NCBI GenBank assembly: GCA_030040525.1
Contig: JASHTN010000075.1
Location: 1-16,855, forward strand
Direction: 5' to 3'
DNA from: Gammaproteobacteria bacterium
Lineage (GTDB): Bacteria > Pseudomonadota > Gammaproteobacteria > Steroidobacterales > Steroidobacteraceae
Length of the DNA: 16,855 nt
Shown here: positions 1 through 7,860 of the stretch, one piece after another
How positions within the stretch are numbered: the stretch's first letter is position 1
Layout: every line of letters starts with the position of its first letter
Notes under the pieces: model-generated
What the model was told of the DNA's origin: nothing
The model's database searches: none
The model's input: the letters and a program-made list of their open reading frames with translations, nothing else
Program-made: the position numbers and the translations under genes

Positions 1-693
1 TTGCCAGGCGGCAGCGATGGTTGCCACGACCTCCTCGAACAGACCTTGCACAAATCCGGCCCCGCCGGGCGCTCTCGCGACCTGGCCGATGTCGCCGTCC
101 ATCAGACAGGTGATCGCGCCGAGACTCGCCAGCATGGCCCACTTCTCCCACATCTCCCGCTCGATCTCGGTGGACAGACGGGCGTCAAAGCCGGCTACTT
201 TCATGAACTGATCGAGCGCCAGGATGCGCTGCGACTTTTCGCCGCTCAACTCGCCGTAAATCAGGTCGTGGAAGTTCGCTTGATCAAGGATCCGACCCCG
301 CTCGTCCAGAGTGGATGCAATTCTCGCGACGCCGCCGATGACGCGCGCCGCTCCAAAATGCGCACGCAGGGTGTCCATGTGCTTCATGCCGTTGAGCACC
401 GGGAGAATCATGGTCCTCTCGGTGACATAGGCAGCAAAGTCCCTGAGCGCGCCCTCGAGCTGATACGCCTTGACCGCGAGGAGGATGACATCGAACTCCC
501 CCGCCGATGCGCCCGCCTCGATCAGCTTGACCGGAACAACGGACTCCTGGCTCTTACTTGAGATAATGAGTCCACCTGCCAGCTGGGCTGCGCGGCGCGG
601 CCGGACGAGAAAGGTGACGTCTCGCCCTTGCGCCGCAAGCCGACCTCCAAAGTAGCCGGCCACGCTCCCGGCTCCGACGCTCAGCGCTCTCAT
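1..693 (-). CDS. Ketopantoate reductase (PanE/ApbA) family protein, C-terminus cut by window edge
   Basis: The 231 visible residues open with a Rossmann nucleotide-binding motif, GAGSVAG at residues 7-13. They continue with AVKAY (Lys75), PVLNGM (Asn101) and the C-domain helix around WEKWAM (Lys184). Members of this family reduce 2-dehydropantoate with NADPH in pantothenate/CoA synthesis, in the cytosol. In classical PanE the catalytic Lys is followed by two conserved Asn residues; here the matching positions read Leu188 and Gly192. This is the pattern of a broad PanE-like subgroup whose substrate is not established, so I give no gene symbol. The start is either ATG at 693, which best fits the family N-terminus, or ATG at 702, which lies 4 bases after a GGAG. 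It is transcribed divergently from the secreted-protein gene. The rest of the gene lies before base 1. The family call is secure; the exact substrate is not. Confidence 0.9.
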   Translation of the reverse strand, partial: MRALSVGAGSVAGYFGGRLAAQGRDVTFLVRPRRAAQLAGGLIISSKSQESVVPVKLIEAGASAGEFDVILLAVKAYQLEGALRDFAAYVTERTMILPVLNGMKHMDTLRAHFGAARVIGGVARIASTLDERGRILDQANFHDLIYGELSGEKSQRILALDQFMKVAGFDARLSTEIEREMWEKWAMLASLGAITCLMDGDIGQVARAPGGAGFVQGLFEEVVATIAAAWQ

Positions 694-861
694 GGTCCAC
701 ATGCTACTCCGGCCGGGAGTGTGCGGTGGTTCTCAAAGCCCCGCAGACCGCCTGGGTTTCGCGACATAGTTCAGCACTGCGGCGTACTCCGCGCGCTACA
801 GTCGTCCGCTACATCCTTCCAGGGCGGCGCCACTCTGGCCCGCGGCATCTGGAGTGACAAT
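694..861. promoter_or_regulatory. Divergent intergenic region with small hairpin over the reductase ribosome site
   Basis: These 168 bases separate two divergent genes and should hold both promoters. I see no convincing sigma70 box pair. An ACTCC/GGAGT dyad (706-710 and 716-720, 5-base loop) would, in the leftward transcript, pair the GGAG that precedes ATG 702. On the plus strand a clear GGAG at 851-854 sits 7 bases before ATG 862 and fixes the start of the secreted-protein gene. Confidence 0.3.
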
Positions 862-2316
862 ATGTTGAGAGTGGATCGTAGGGCCTGGGTGACTCTCGCG
901 TTGATCGCCCTCGCCAGCCTTGCCGGTATCGCTTCGGTCGATGCGCAGGGCGAGAACCCGCGGGACAGGCAAGAGCACCGGCGCGAGGGGCTGGGGCAGG
1001 CCGCACGGCGGCAGGCTCAGGCACGCGAGAGCCGCCGTGCTTATGCGGCGCGCGCCGCGGGTGTCCGTGCCGCCGCAGGCCGGGGGGCTGCCAATGCGCC
1101 CGAGCACCCGCTCGCCAACTATCGCCGGCAGATAGCCGGTCGCGGCGAACCCCATCCCGCCGTTGGCGCGCGCGTGCCCCGGGTCTCGCGCAGCCTGGCC
1201 GGGGGCCAGGTCCGGGTCGTTCGTTACGGCAACACCCTCAGTGGCACCGTCGAGCGCACCATTCGCCCCGGTCTCGTGAGCCGCACCTTCGTCGGCGGCG
1301 GACACGTCCTGTATACGCGCGTCTACCAGCGCCATGTCTGGCAGCACTTCGGCAGGGCGTTTGCGTACGAGACATTCGTGCCGGCGATGCGCTACCCGGC
1401 GGCCTACTACGCCTGGGCGCTCGCCGCGTGGCCGCGCCCGGTCGCCTACGCCTGGGGTTGGCGGGCGCAGGCCTGGTACCCGACGTACGGCGTGCTATTC
1501 ACGCCGTATCCGGTGTACACCAGCCCGGATCTGTGGATGACCGACTACATCATTGCCCAGAGCCTGCAAACGGCCTATCAGGCTCAGACCCCCGTGCCGG
1601 CACCGCAGCCGTCACCGTGGGGGCCTGCGGCGCCAGCTCCCGACGGCAGCGTTGCGCCGCCCGCAGCACAACCCAATGACGCGGCGCCCCCTGCGGATTC
1701 AGGCTACGCGCCGCCCGCTCCCGAGCTGAGCGATGCGGCGCCACCGCCGCCGCCGGGCGATACACCGCCAGCCCCGCAGTCGAGCGATACGCCGCCAGCA
1801 CCGGTAGCCGCGCCGCCGGCCATCACGCCGCAAATCAAGGCGCAGCTCAACGCCCAGATCAAAGTTCAGCTGCAGGAGCAGGAAGCCGCGCAGGCGATGC
1901 CGGCGACGCTGACGGCGCAGAGCACTCCGCCGGCGCTCAGACCCCACCACGTGTTCTTCCAGGTGGTTCAGCCGCTCGAGGTTCCCACCGCGGGCGGCTC
2001 CTGCTCGTTGAGCCCGGATGATTACATCAAGCGTACCGGCGGAATGAGCAATGACGACTGGATGATTCCCGTGGTGGTCGAGCTGAGCAGACCATCCGAC
2101 TGCCCCGCCGGTCTGCAGACGCGCATCGGGCTCAACGATCTCAACGCCATGGAGAACGAGCAGGAGGCCCAGGTCATGGAGGCGATGCAAGCGGCCTCCA
2201 AAGGCATGGGGCCCAACGGACCGCCGAGCGGCCCCGGAGCGCAGCCGACCTTGATTGCCGACGGCAGCGCGGCGGCGGATCCCGGGGCGCTGGACGCAAT
2301 CCGACAGGCGCAGTGA
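862..2316 (+). CDS. Secreted Trp/Tyr-rich, Pro/Ala-rich protein of unknown function
   Basis: This 484-residue protein has a textbook Sec signal peptide: basic MLRVDRR, a hydrophobic core at about 9-24, and probable cleavage near VDAQ-G at 29-30. The reading frame is open further upstream, but GGAG at 851-854 and the signal peptide place the start at 862. The mature part has four zones. Residues 30-115 are rich in Arg and Ala. Residues 116-245 are rich in Tyr and Trp, with repeated YAW, YPTY and PYPVY patches. Residues 246-330 are a low-complexity Pro/Ala linker with repeated SD(A/T)(A/P)P units. Residues 365-440 form a compact C-terminal segment containing Cys381 and Cys414, which could form a disulfide. 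I recognise no enzyme motif. Similar exported proteins with a WY-rich core and this type of C-terminal segment occur as hypothetical proteins in other Gram-negatives. It ends 43 bases before the Ser/Thr kinase on the same strand, so the two are probably co-transcribed. Confidence 0.85.
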   Translation: MLRVDRRAWVTLALIALASLAGIASVDAQGENPRDRQEHRREGLGQAARRQAQARESRRAYAARAAGVRAAAGRGAANAPEHPLANYRRQIAGRGEPHPAVGARVPRVSRSLAGGQVRVVRYGNTLSGTVERTIRPGLVSRTFVGGGHVLYTRVYQRHVWQHFGRAFAYETFVPAMRYPAAYYAWALAAWPRPVAYAWGWRAQAWYPTYGVLFTPYPVYTSPDLWMTDYIIAQSLQTAYQAQTPVPAPQPSPWGPAAPAPDGSVAPPAAQPNDAAPPADSGYAPPAPELSDAAPPPPPGDTPPAPQSSDTPPAPVAAPPAITPQIKAQLNAQIKVQLQEQEAAQAMPATLTAQSTPPALRPHHVFFQVVQPLEVPTAGGSCSLSPDDYIKRTGGMSNDDWMIPVVVELSRPSDCPAGLQTRIGLNDLNAMENEQEAQVMEAMQAASKGMGPNGPPSGPGAQPTLIADGSAAADPGALDAIRQAQ

Positions 2317-2359
2317 GCGAGCGCCTGCCGCCGCCGCAGGCGAGTCCTCGACATCGACC

Positions 2360-4267
2360 ATGATCGGCGAGCTCATAGACCACTATCGCGTTCTGGAGCT
2401 CATCGGTTGCGGCGCGATGGGCGTTGTCTACAAGGCGCTCGACGTCAATCTCGACCGGCCGGTCGCGGTCAAGGTGATGGGCGCCGCGGCCCGCAACGAG
2501 CCCGACTTCGTCGAGCGCTTCCGTCAGGAAGCGCGCCTGCAAGCCGCGCTCAATCACCCGAACATCGCGCTGCTCTTCGACTACTTCGTTCACGACGGCG
2601 CACCCGTCGCGGTGATGGAGTTCATCGACGGCGAGAGCTTTGAGCAGTTGGTCCGGCGGCGCGGGCCTATCCCGGCGCGCGAGAGTATCCCGCTCTTCAA
2701 GCAGGCGCTGCTCGGAGTCGCGGCTGCGCATCGGGCCGGAATCATCCATCGCGATCTCAAGCCGAGCAACCTGATGATCACCAAGGATGGCATCGTCAAG
2801 GTGATGGATTTCGGCATTGCGAAGCGGCAGGGCGTGACGGGCGCAACCAAGGTCAGCACCAGCACCAGCATCGGCAGTCCGCTCTACATGGCGCCCGAGC
2901 AGATCCTCGGTCGCGCCGTCGATTGCCGCACCGACGTATACGCCCTCGGCGTTACGCTTTACGAGCTGCTGAGCGGACAGAAGCCGTTCAATCCGCGCGG
3001 CAAGACCGAGTACAGCCTCCTGAACGCCCATGTGAACGATCTCCCCGAGCCGCCGACGGTCCACTGTCGCGACATTCCCGGGCCGCTCGTGGACGCCGTG
3101 CTGCGCGCGCTCTCCAAGGAGCCCGAGGCGCGGTTTCAGAGCGCGGACGAGTTCCTGCGCGCGCTGGCGGACGTGCCTGCGCCCGATATGGCGATAGCCG
3201 ACGTTGCGACACCGAACATGACGCCAGTGCGGGTGGGTCCGACCGGCACCGTGGCGCTGACTGCACCCAACGCGGCCGCGCCGCGCGTAGGTCCGACCGG
3301 CACGGTCGCACTGACCAGACCCAGCGTGGCGGCACCCAACGTGGCCGCGCCTGATGCAGCCGCACCGCCCATCAGTCCGAGCGACACGGTGGCGATCGAG
3401 TACTCGCCGGCGATGAGCGAGGAGCCGGTTGCCGCGAGTGCGCCCAGCGCCACGATGAAGTTGGATTACGCGCAGTCGACGCATCGCGACCCGCGCGAGA
3501 CGGTGGCGTTCGACTACTTCGCTGCGACATTGCGGCGCGAGTCGGATCGGTCCGCGCCGGCACCGGCAGCCACGGCCTCCTCGGCTGCTGCAGCCTCGCG
3601 CGCGGTGCAAGCCTCGGATGGGGCACGGCCGGGTCCGACGCACCTCCTGCGAACCCGCCGCCTGGGCCTGGTGGCGGGGGTGCTCGTCGCGACCCTCGTG
3701 CTCGGCGCGCTGATGCGCCACTCGCAGCGGCTGCATGAGACGCTGCCGGATGGCTCCCGCGCCTCGAGCGACTCTGGTTTTGCGCCAGCGCCGGTGCCGA
3801 GCTCGGAGGGCGAAGCACCGGCAGCGCCGGCAGATGCGACGACTGCGGCAGTCGTGGCCGCGAGCCCCGCACCTCTTGCGTCCACACCTGCGCTCGCTCA
3901 GCCGGATCTGTCGGGTACCTGGCGCGGTGAGTATGTCGATGCCGCGGGCAGGCAGCTGCTGCGTGTCGTCAGTCTGAGCATCAGTCGCGTGGACGACGAC
4001 GGCGGTATCGAGGGCACGCTGCAGTACGAGGCGGCTTCGGGGGACGGGGAGTGCAAGCTCCACCGGCGCGGCAGTACCTATTGGGCCGGCGAGCGGCGGC
4101 TGCAGCTCAGTCCCCAGGGCTGCAGTCCGCACTATCCCAAGGAGCTCGGTGTGCCGCTCGATTTCGCCGGTGTGAATCCGCGCGCCAACATTCTCAAGGA
4201 CGGCCGCATCGAAGCACCCACCGGCGAAGTGATCAGGGTCAAGCTGAAACGAGTCGGCGGGTTCTAG
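2360..4267 (+). CDS. Transmembrane Ser/Thr protein kinase (PknB/Hanks type) with extracytoplasmic C-terminal domain
   Basis: The 635-residue protein transfers phosphate from ATP to Ser/Thr of target proteins. The N-terminal kinase domain (about 9-270) has every key element: GCGAMG loop at 16-21, Lys38, helix-C Glu57, HRDLKPSN at 130-137 with Asp132, DFG at 150-152 and APE at 178-180. The activation loop (153-175) is Thr/Ser-rich, as expected for autophosphorylation. A juxtamembrane linker (271-430) carries five Thr-centred repeats (separate entry). One membrane helix lies at about 435-452. A Pro/Ala stretch then leads to a compact domain (516-635, starting DLSGTW, Cys565 and Cys588) that should sit outside the cytoplasm and may sense a ligand. 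It is not a PASTA domain. The ATG at 2360 is chosen because the kinase fold starts 8 residues later; an in-frame ATG at 2255 would overlap the upstream gene by 62 bases. No strong ribosome site is seen, so translational coupling to the upstream gene is likely. Confidence 0.95.
   Translation: MIGELIDHYRVLELIGCGAMGVVYKALDVNLDRPVAVKVMGAAARNEPDFVERFRQEARLQAALNHPNIALLFDYFVHDGAPVAVMEFIDGESFEQLVRRRGPIPARESIPLFKQALLGVAAAHRAGIIHRDLKPSNLMITKDGIVKVMDFGIAKRQGVTGATKVSTSTSIGSPLYMAPEQILGRAVDCRTDVYALGVTLYELLSGQKPFNPRGKTEYSLLNAHVNDLPEPPTVHCRDIPGPLVDAVLRALSKEPEARFQSADEFLRALADVPAPDMAIADVATPNMTPVRVGPTGTVALTAPNAAAPRVGPTGTVALTRPSVAAPNVAAPDAAAPPISPSDTVAIEYSPAMSEEPVAASAPSATMKLDYAQSTHRDPRETVAFDYFAATLRRESDRSAPAPAATASSAAAASRAVQASDGARPGPTHLLRTRRLGLVAGVLVATLVLGALMRHSQRLHETLPDGSRASSDSGFAPAPVPSSEGEAPAAPADATTAAVVAASPAPLASTPALAQPDLSGTWRGEYVDAAGRQLLRVVSLSISRVDDDGGIEGTLQYEAASGDGECKLHRRGSTYWAGERRLQLSPQGCSPHYPKELGVPLDFAGVNPRANILKDGRIEAPTGEVIRVKLKRVGGF
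3233..3517 (+). repeat. Thr-centred repeats in the kinase juxtamembrane linker
   Basis: The DNA encodes two perfect copies of VGPTGTVALT (residues 292-301 and 310-319). Three looser relatives follow: DTVAIEY (342-348), ATMKLDY (364-370) and ETVAFDY (380-386). The shared pattern is T-[VM]-[AK]-[LIF], and the last three have an acidic residue then Tyr. A Thr with a bulky aliphatic residue at +3 resembles known FHA-domain ligands, so these may be autophosphorylated docking sites. That function is inferred. Confidence 0.6.
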
Positions 4268-4271
4268 AGGC

Positions 4272-4293
4272 GACCGGCCGGCTGGTACCGGTC
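4272..4293. terminator. Possible weak bidirectional terminator between convergent genes
   Basis: Only 27 bases separate the stop codons of the convergent kinase and DUF899 genes. They contain a GACCGG/CCGGTC dyad (6-base stem, 10-base loop) and a direct repeat of GTACCGGT (4285-4292 and 4298-4305). There is no T-tract, so this is not a standard intrinsic terminator and the call is weak. Confidence 0.2.
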
Positions 4294-4294
4294 C

Positions 4295-5014
4295 CTAGTA
4301 CCGGTCATGGTGACGCACCCAGTGCATGGCGCCGTCGCGCTCGTCACGGCCCTTGGGCGTGAGATCGAGCAGGGTGTAGGTGCCCATCATCGCCTCCACG
4401 CCGCGCCGGTAGGCCGAGTAGGTGTGGAAGACGGCGCCCGCGTCGTCCTTGTAGAAGACGCTGATGCCGGGTAATTCCTCGCACTCGAAGGGCTGCATGG
4501 CATAGTTGTAGTAGACCTGCCCCTGCTTCTCTTGCGGCATGAAGCTCACGTGGAAGTCGTGGTTGAAGTCGCTGCCGAACGAAGACACCCACTTGAAGCT
4601 CCAGCCCATGCGCCGGCGGAAGCGCTCGATCTCGGCGAGCGGCGCGCGCGAGATCGCGACAAAGGTGAGGTCGCGATGTGCCAGGTGCACGTTCATGCCG
4701 TCGGTGTGGTCGGCCATGAAGGAGCAGCTCGGGCAGCCTTCCTCCCACCCCGGGGCGAGCATGAAATGCTGCACCATCAGCTGGCGGCGTGCCGCGAAAA
4801 GCTCGGCGAGCGTGCACGCGCCCTCGGGGGTCGCGAACGTGTAGACCTTGTCGATGCGAACCCACGGCAATGCGCGCCGCTCGCTGGCAACCTGATCGCG
4901 CAGTCGCGTGAGCTCCTTCTCGCGCGCCAGCAGCTTCTTGCGCTCGGCAATCCACCGCTCCTGCGACACGATGGGGTGGTTCCTGGTGCTCGCTTCGCCT
5001 GTGGCTGTGCTCAT
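4295..5014 (-). CDS. DUF899 family thioredoxin-like protein
   Basis: The 239-residue protein matches the DUF899 family over its whole length. It has an N-terminal WIAERKKLLAREKELTRLRD helix, a PWVRIDKVYTF strand, a CPSC motif at 94-97 preceded by GWEEG, ADHTDGMNVHLAHRD, and the C-terminal SVFYKDDAGAVFHTYSAY strands. The family is considered a thioredoxin-fold group of uncertain activity. The CxxC here is compatible with a redox role, but no substrate can be named. There is no signal peptide, so it should be cytosolic. The start is well supported by AGGAG 7 bases upstream of the ATG. It is a single-gene unit, convergent with the kinase and divergent from HK1, with no evident functional link to either. 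Confidence 0.93.
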   Translation of the reverse strand: MSTATGEASTRNHPIVSQERWIAERKKLLAREKELTRLRDQVASERRALPWVRIDKVYTFATPEGACTLAELFAARRQLMVQHFMLAPGWEEGCPSCSFMADHTDGMNVHLAHRDLTFVAISRAPLAEIERFRRRMGWSFKWVSSFGSDFNHDFHVSFMPQEKQGQVYYNYAMQPFECEELPGISVFYKDDAGAVFHTYSAYRRGVEAMMGTYTLLDLTPKGRDERDGAMHWVRHHDRY

Positions 5015-5273
5015 GAGGTGCTCCTGGCTGCGTGCAACGCCGCACGCCCGTGCCAGCGGACACGCTCGGCTGTTTGATCGCTTCAGGGTGCCATTTTAGT
5101 CACCGGGCCGCGGCGCGGAGAGTAACAAGATCGTCGTGATTTCCCGCACGGGCGCAGTGATGGGGGGTGCAGCTGGGTGCGCCGCGTGCGGGACGGGGCC
5201 AGGGCAGGGTGCGTGCGGCGCGTCAGTTGGCCGGCGCATGGCTCTTTTTGCAGCCGTGCGAGTTAGGGATAGA

Positions 5274-5299
5274 CTCTGACCGTGTCCCGTGGGTCAGAG
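5274..5299 (+). promoter_or_regulatory. Perfect 8-bp inverted repeat enclosing the HK1 GTG start
   Basis: CTCTGACC (5274-5281) and GGTCAGAG (5292-5299) are exact reverse complements separated by 10 bases. The assigned GTG start (5282) is the first codon of the loop. As RNA this forms a hairpin presenting or occluding the start codon; as DNA it could be an operator in the divergent DUF899/HK1 region. The rest of 5015-5281 contains no clear promoter boxes. Confidence 0.45.
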
Positions 5300-7201
5300 A
5301 TATTGAGGCTCGTTTCCCAGCGCGCGACCCCGCGGTTCGAGCTGCTCGGCTACGCCCTAGCCATTGTCTCGGTCGGAGCGGCGATCATCGTCCTGACGCT
5401 CATGCAGACTCGCTGGCAGGCAGCGGCTCACGTCTCGATCCTGCTGTTCGCCGTGATCGTCGCGACCCGCTTCGGTGGGACGAAGCCCGGCCTGCTGGCG
5501 ATCGCTCTCTCAGTCCTCGGTTTCAACTACCTCCTGCTGCATATGCACACACCGGTCAACGACACGTCGCTACAAGTGCTGCGCCTGCTCTCGCTCGTCG
5601 CCGTCGCCGCTTATGTCGTCTGGGTCACGGCGGCGGAGCGCCGGCGGGCGGCCGCATTCGAGCGCCTGCACCAGGAAGGGCTGCGCAACAACGAGGAGTT
5701 GCGCATCGAGAACATGGAGCGCAGACGCACCGAGGAGGAGTTGCGGGCGAGCGAGTTGAAGTTTCGCACTCTGGCGGAGAACGCTCCCGGCGCCATCTTC
5801 ATCTGCCAGGACGACAGGATCCTCTATTGCAATCCGACCGCGTCGCAGATCACCGGTTACGGCGAGGCCGAGCTCTGCGGCAGGAGCTTCTGGGACACCG
5901 CGGGCGCGGAGTCGCGGGACCTGGTCCGCGCGCGCGCCGAGGCCCGGCAGCGGGGCGAGCCGGTGCCGCCGCGCTTTGAGTTGAAAATCCGGACCAAGGC
6001 CGGCGAGGAGCGCTGGCTGGACTTCACCGAAGGCTACTTTGAAGTCTGTGGCAGGCCGGCAGTCCTCGGCATCGCGCTCGACATCACCGAGCGCAAGCAG
6101 GCCGAGGAGGCCGTGCGCGACAGCCAGCAGCTTCTCGTCCAGGTGCTGGCCACACTCCCGGTGGGCGTCGCGGTCACCGATCAGAAGGGCGATTTCATCC
6201 TGAGCAATACGGCCGTCAAGCGCGTCTGGGGAGACCCGCTGATCGTGAGCGGCGCCGAGCGCTGGGTGCGCTCCAAGGGCGCATGGCATGGGTCCGGCAG
6301 GACGATTGCGCCGTCGGAGTGGGCTTCGGTGCGCGCGCTCAAGACCGGCGAGACCAGCCTCAACGAGCTGATCGACATCGAGAGCTTCGCGGGCGAGCGC
6401 AAGACGATCCAGAACTCCGCGGCGCCGATCCGTAGCGCCGAAGGGCAGATCGTCGGGGCGGTCATCGTCAACGAGGACGTGACCGAGCGCGTGCGCGCCG
6501 AGGAGGCGCTGCAGGAATCCGCCGACCGGCTGCAACATCTCTCCCGCCGCCTGCTGGCCGTGCAGGAAGAGGAGCGGCGTCACCTCTCGCGCGAGCTGCA
6601 CGATGAGTTCGGACAGCTTCTGGCCACCGTCCGGCTGTACCTGCAGGCGGCCAAGAGTGCGGCGGGCAAGGCCGCGCAGCCGAGTCTTGACGAAGCCATC
6701 ACCCTGCTCCAGCAGGCCGCTACCGAGGTGCGCGGCCTCGCGCTCGAGCTGCGCCCGACGCTCCTCGAGACCTCGGGCCTCGAGACGACGCTGCGATGGC
6801 TCGCGGAGCAGTTCCAGCAGCGCACCGGTATCGTCACCGAGGTCGTGGGACACGTGACCGAGGCATCGGGCGAGGCCGCGATCGCCGCTTTCCGCGTGGC
6901 GCAGGAGGCACTCACCAACGTAGTGCGGCACGCCGACGCCCGGCACGTCTGGATCGAGCTCAGTCAAGGCGATGGCGTACTCAGCCTCGTGGTGCGCGAT
7001 GACGGCGCGGGGTTCAACGCCTCGAAGGCACTGGAGCGGGCGTCCGAAAGGGGCAACCTCGGGTTAGTCGGCATGGGTGAGCGCGTGCAGATACTCGGGG
7101 GCAGCCTCGCGATCGACTCCCAGCCGGGGCGTGGCACGCGCATCCGTGTCGCGCTGCCCCTCGCCGAGCCCGTCGCCATGCCCGCGCAGCACATGGCCTG
7201 A
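5282..7201 (+). CDS. Membrane sensor histidine kinase HK1 (four TM helices-PAS-PAS-HisKA_3-HATPase)
   Basis: This 639-residue sensor kinase belongs to the NarX/DegS-like HisKA_3 class. Four hydrophobic helices at about 20-42, 49-66, 69-88 and 98-116 form a compact membrane module like the DUF4118 segment of KdpD. A helical linker leads to PAS1 (156-272) and PAS2 (280-403). The dimerisation/phosphoacceptor region contains RELHDEFGQ with His440. The ATPase domain has QEALTNVVRHA (Asn546), DDGAGF (573-578) and GLVGMGER (594-601). The phosphate would pass to RR1, which starts 5 bases after this stop. The start is uncertain: GTG 5282 lacks a well-spaced ribosome site and lies in an inverted repeat, and TTG 5303 is an alternative. 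The second PAS and catalytic core are shared closely with HK2, on the opposite strand at 12511-13905. Confidence 0.93.
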   Translation: MSRGSEILRLVSQRATPRFELLGYALAIVSVGAAIIVLTLMQTRWQAAAHVSILLFAVIVATRFGGTKPGLLAIALSVLGFNYLLLHMHTPVNDTSLQVLRLLSLVAVAAYVVWVTAAERRRAAAFERLHQEGLRNNEELRIENMERRRTEEELRASELKFRTLAENAPGAIFICQDDRILYCNPTASQITGYGEAELCGRSFWDTAGAESRDLVRARAEARQRGEPVPPRFELKIRTKAGEERWLDFTEGYFEVCGRPAVLGIALDITERKQAEEAVRDSQQLLVQVLATLPVGVAVTDQKGDFILSNTAVKRVWGDPLIVSGAERWVRSKGAWHGSGRTIAPSEWASVRALKTGETSLNELIDIESFAGERKTIQNSAAPIRSAEGQIVGAVIVNEDVTERVRAEEALQESADRLQHLSRRLLAVQEEERRHLSRELHDEFGQLLATVRLYLQAAKSAAGKAAQPSLDEAITLLQQAATEVRGLALELRPTLLETSGLETTLRWLAEQFQQRTGIVTEVVGHVTEASGEAAIAAFRVAQEALTNVVRHADARHVWIELSQGDGVLSLVVRDDGAGFNASKALERASERGNLGLVGMGERVQILGGSLAIDSQPGRGTRIRVALPLAEPVAMPAQHMA

Positions 7202-7206
7202 AGTCC

Positions 7207-7860
7207 ATGGCCAGGATTCGCATCCTGCTGGCCGACGACCACAAGCTTTTCCGGGCGGGCATTCGTGCGCTGCTGCAGACCGTCGCCGACGTCGAGATCA
7301 TCGGCCAGGCCGCCGACGGCCGCGAGGCCCTGCGTCTGGTCGCCGCGCACCGTCCCGATGTCGTGCTCATGGACATCATGATGCCGGGTCTCAACGGGCT
7401 GGATGCGGCCGTGCGCATCGGCCGCGCTTTCCCGCGCACGCGCGTGCTGATCCTCTCCATGAACACGGACGAAGACTCGGTGCTGAAGGCGCTGCGCGCG
7501 GGCGCCGTCGGCTATCTCGTCAAGACCGCGGATCCCGCGGAGCTGGAGCTGGCCATCCGGGCGGCGGCGCGCGGCGAGAACTTCCTGAGCTCGGCGGTCT
7601 CGGGGCATGTGCTCGACGCCTGCCTCAAGCGCATCGACAGGGAGCAGACTTCCCTCGAACGGCTGCCGCTGCGTCAGCGCGAGGTGCTGCAACTGATTGC
7701 CGAAGGACACACGACCAAGGAGATCGCCGCCAAGCTCGATATCAGCACCAAGACTGCCGAAGCCTACCGCGCGGAGCTCATGAAGGCGCTCGAGATCCAC
7801 GACATCGCCAGCCTGACGCGGTACGCGATCCGCGCGGGCCTCGTGTCGGTCGATACCTGA
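7207..7860 (+). CDS. NarL/FixJ-family response regulator RR1
   Basis: The protein has 217 residues. The receiver domain (4-120) has the acidic pair Asp10-Asp11, phosphoacceptor Asp56 in LMDIMMP, Ser84 and Lys106. A LuxR-type helix-turn-helix follows at about 150-212, with the turn RQREVLQLIAEGHTTKEIA and recognition helix KTAEAYR. It should bind DNA as a dimer once phosphorylated by HK1, whose gene ends 5 bases upstream. The ATG at 7207 begins exactly where family members start; only a weak GAAG precedes it, fitting coupling to HK1 translation. A hand count gives 169 of 217 residues identical to RR2 at 11865-12518, without gaps. The recognition helices are almost the same, so the two may share targets. 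Targets are unknown. Confidence 0.95.
   Translation: MARIRILLADDHKLFRAGIRALLQTVADVEIIGQAADGREALRLVAAHRPDVVLMDIMMPGLNGLDAAVRIGRAFPRTRVLILSMNTDEDSVLKALRAGAVGYLVKTADPAELELAIRAAARGENFLSSAVSGHVLDACLKRIDREQTSLERLPLRQREVLQLIAEGHTTKEIAAKLDISTKTAEAYRAELMKALEIHDIASLTRYAIRAGLVSVDT

Noticed and set aside
628..861. N-terminal extension of the secreted-protein frame
   Set aside because: It would overlap the divergent reductase gene and bury the signal peptide. GGAG and ATG at 862 explain the start fully.
2174..4132. A 652-codon open frame on the minus strand across the kinase gene
   Set aside because: It is Arg/Gly/His-rich without any domain, and the opposite frame encodes a complete kinase. Long antisense frames are expected in GC-rich coding DNA.
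5247..5275. TTGCAG and TAGACT as a sigma70 promoter for HK1
   Set aside because: Poor match, and transcription would begin at about the GTG itself, requiring a leaderless message.
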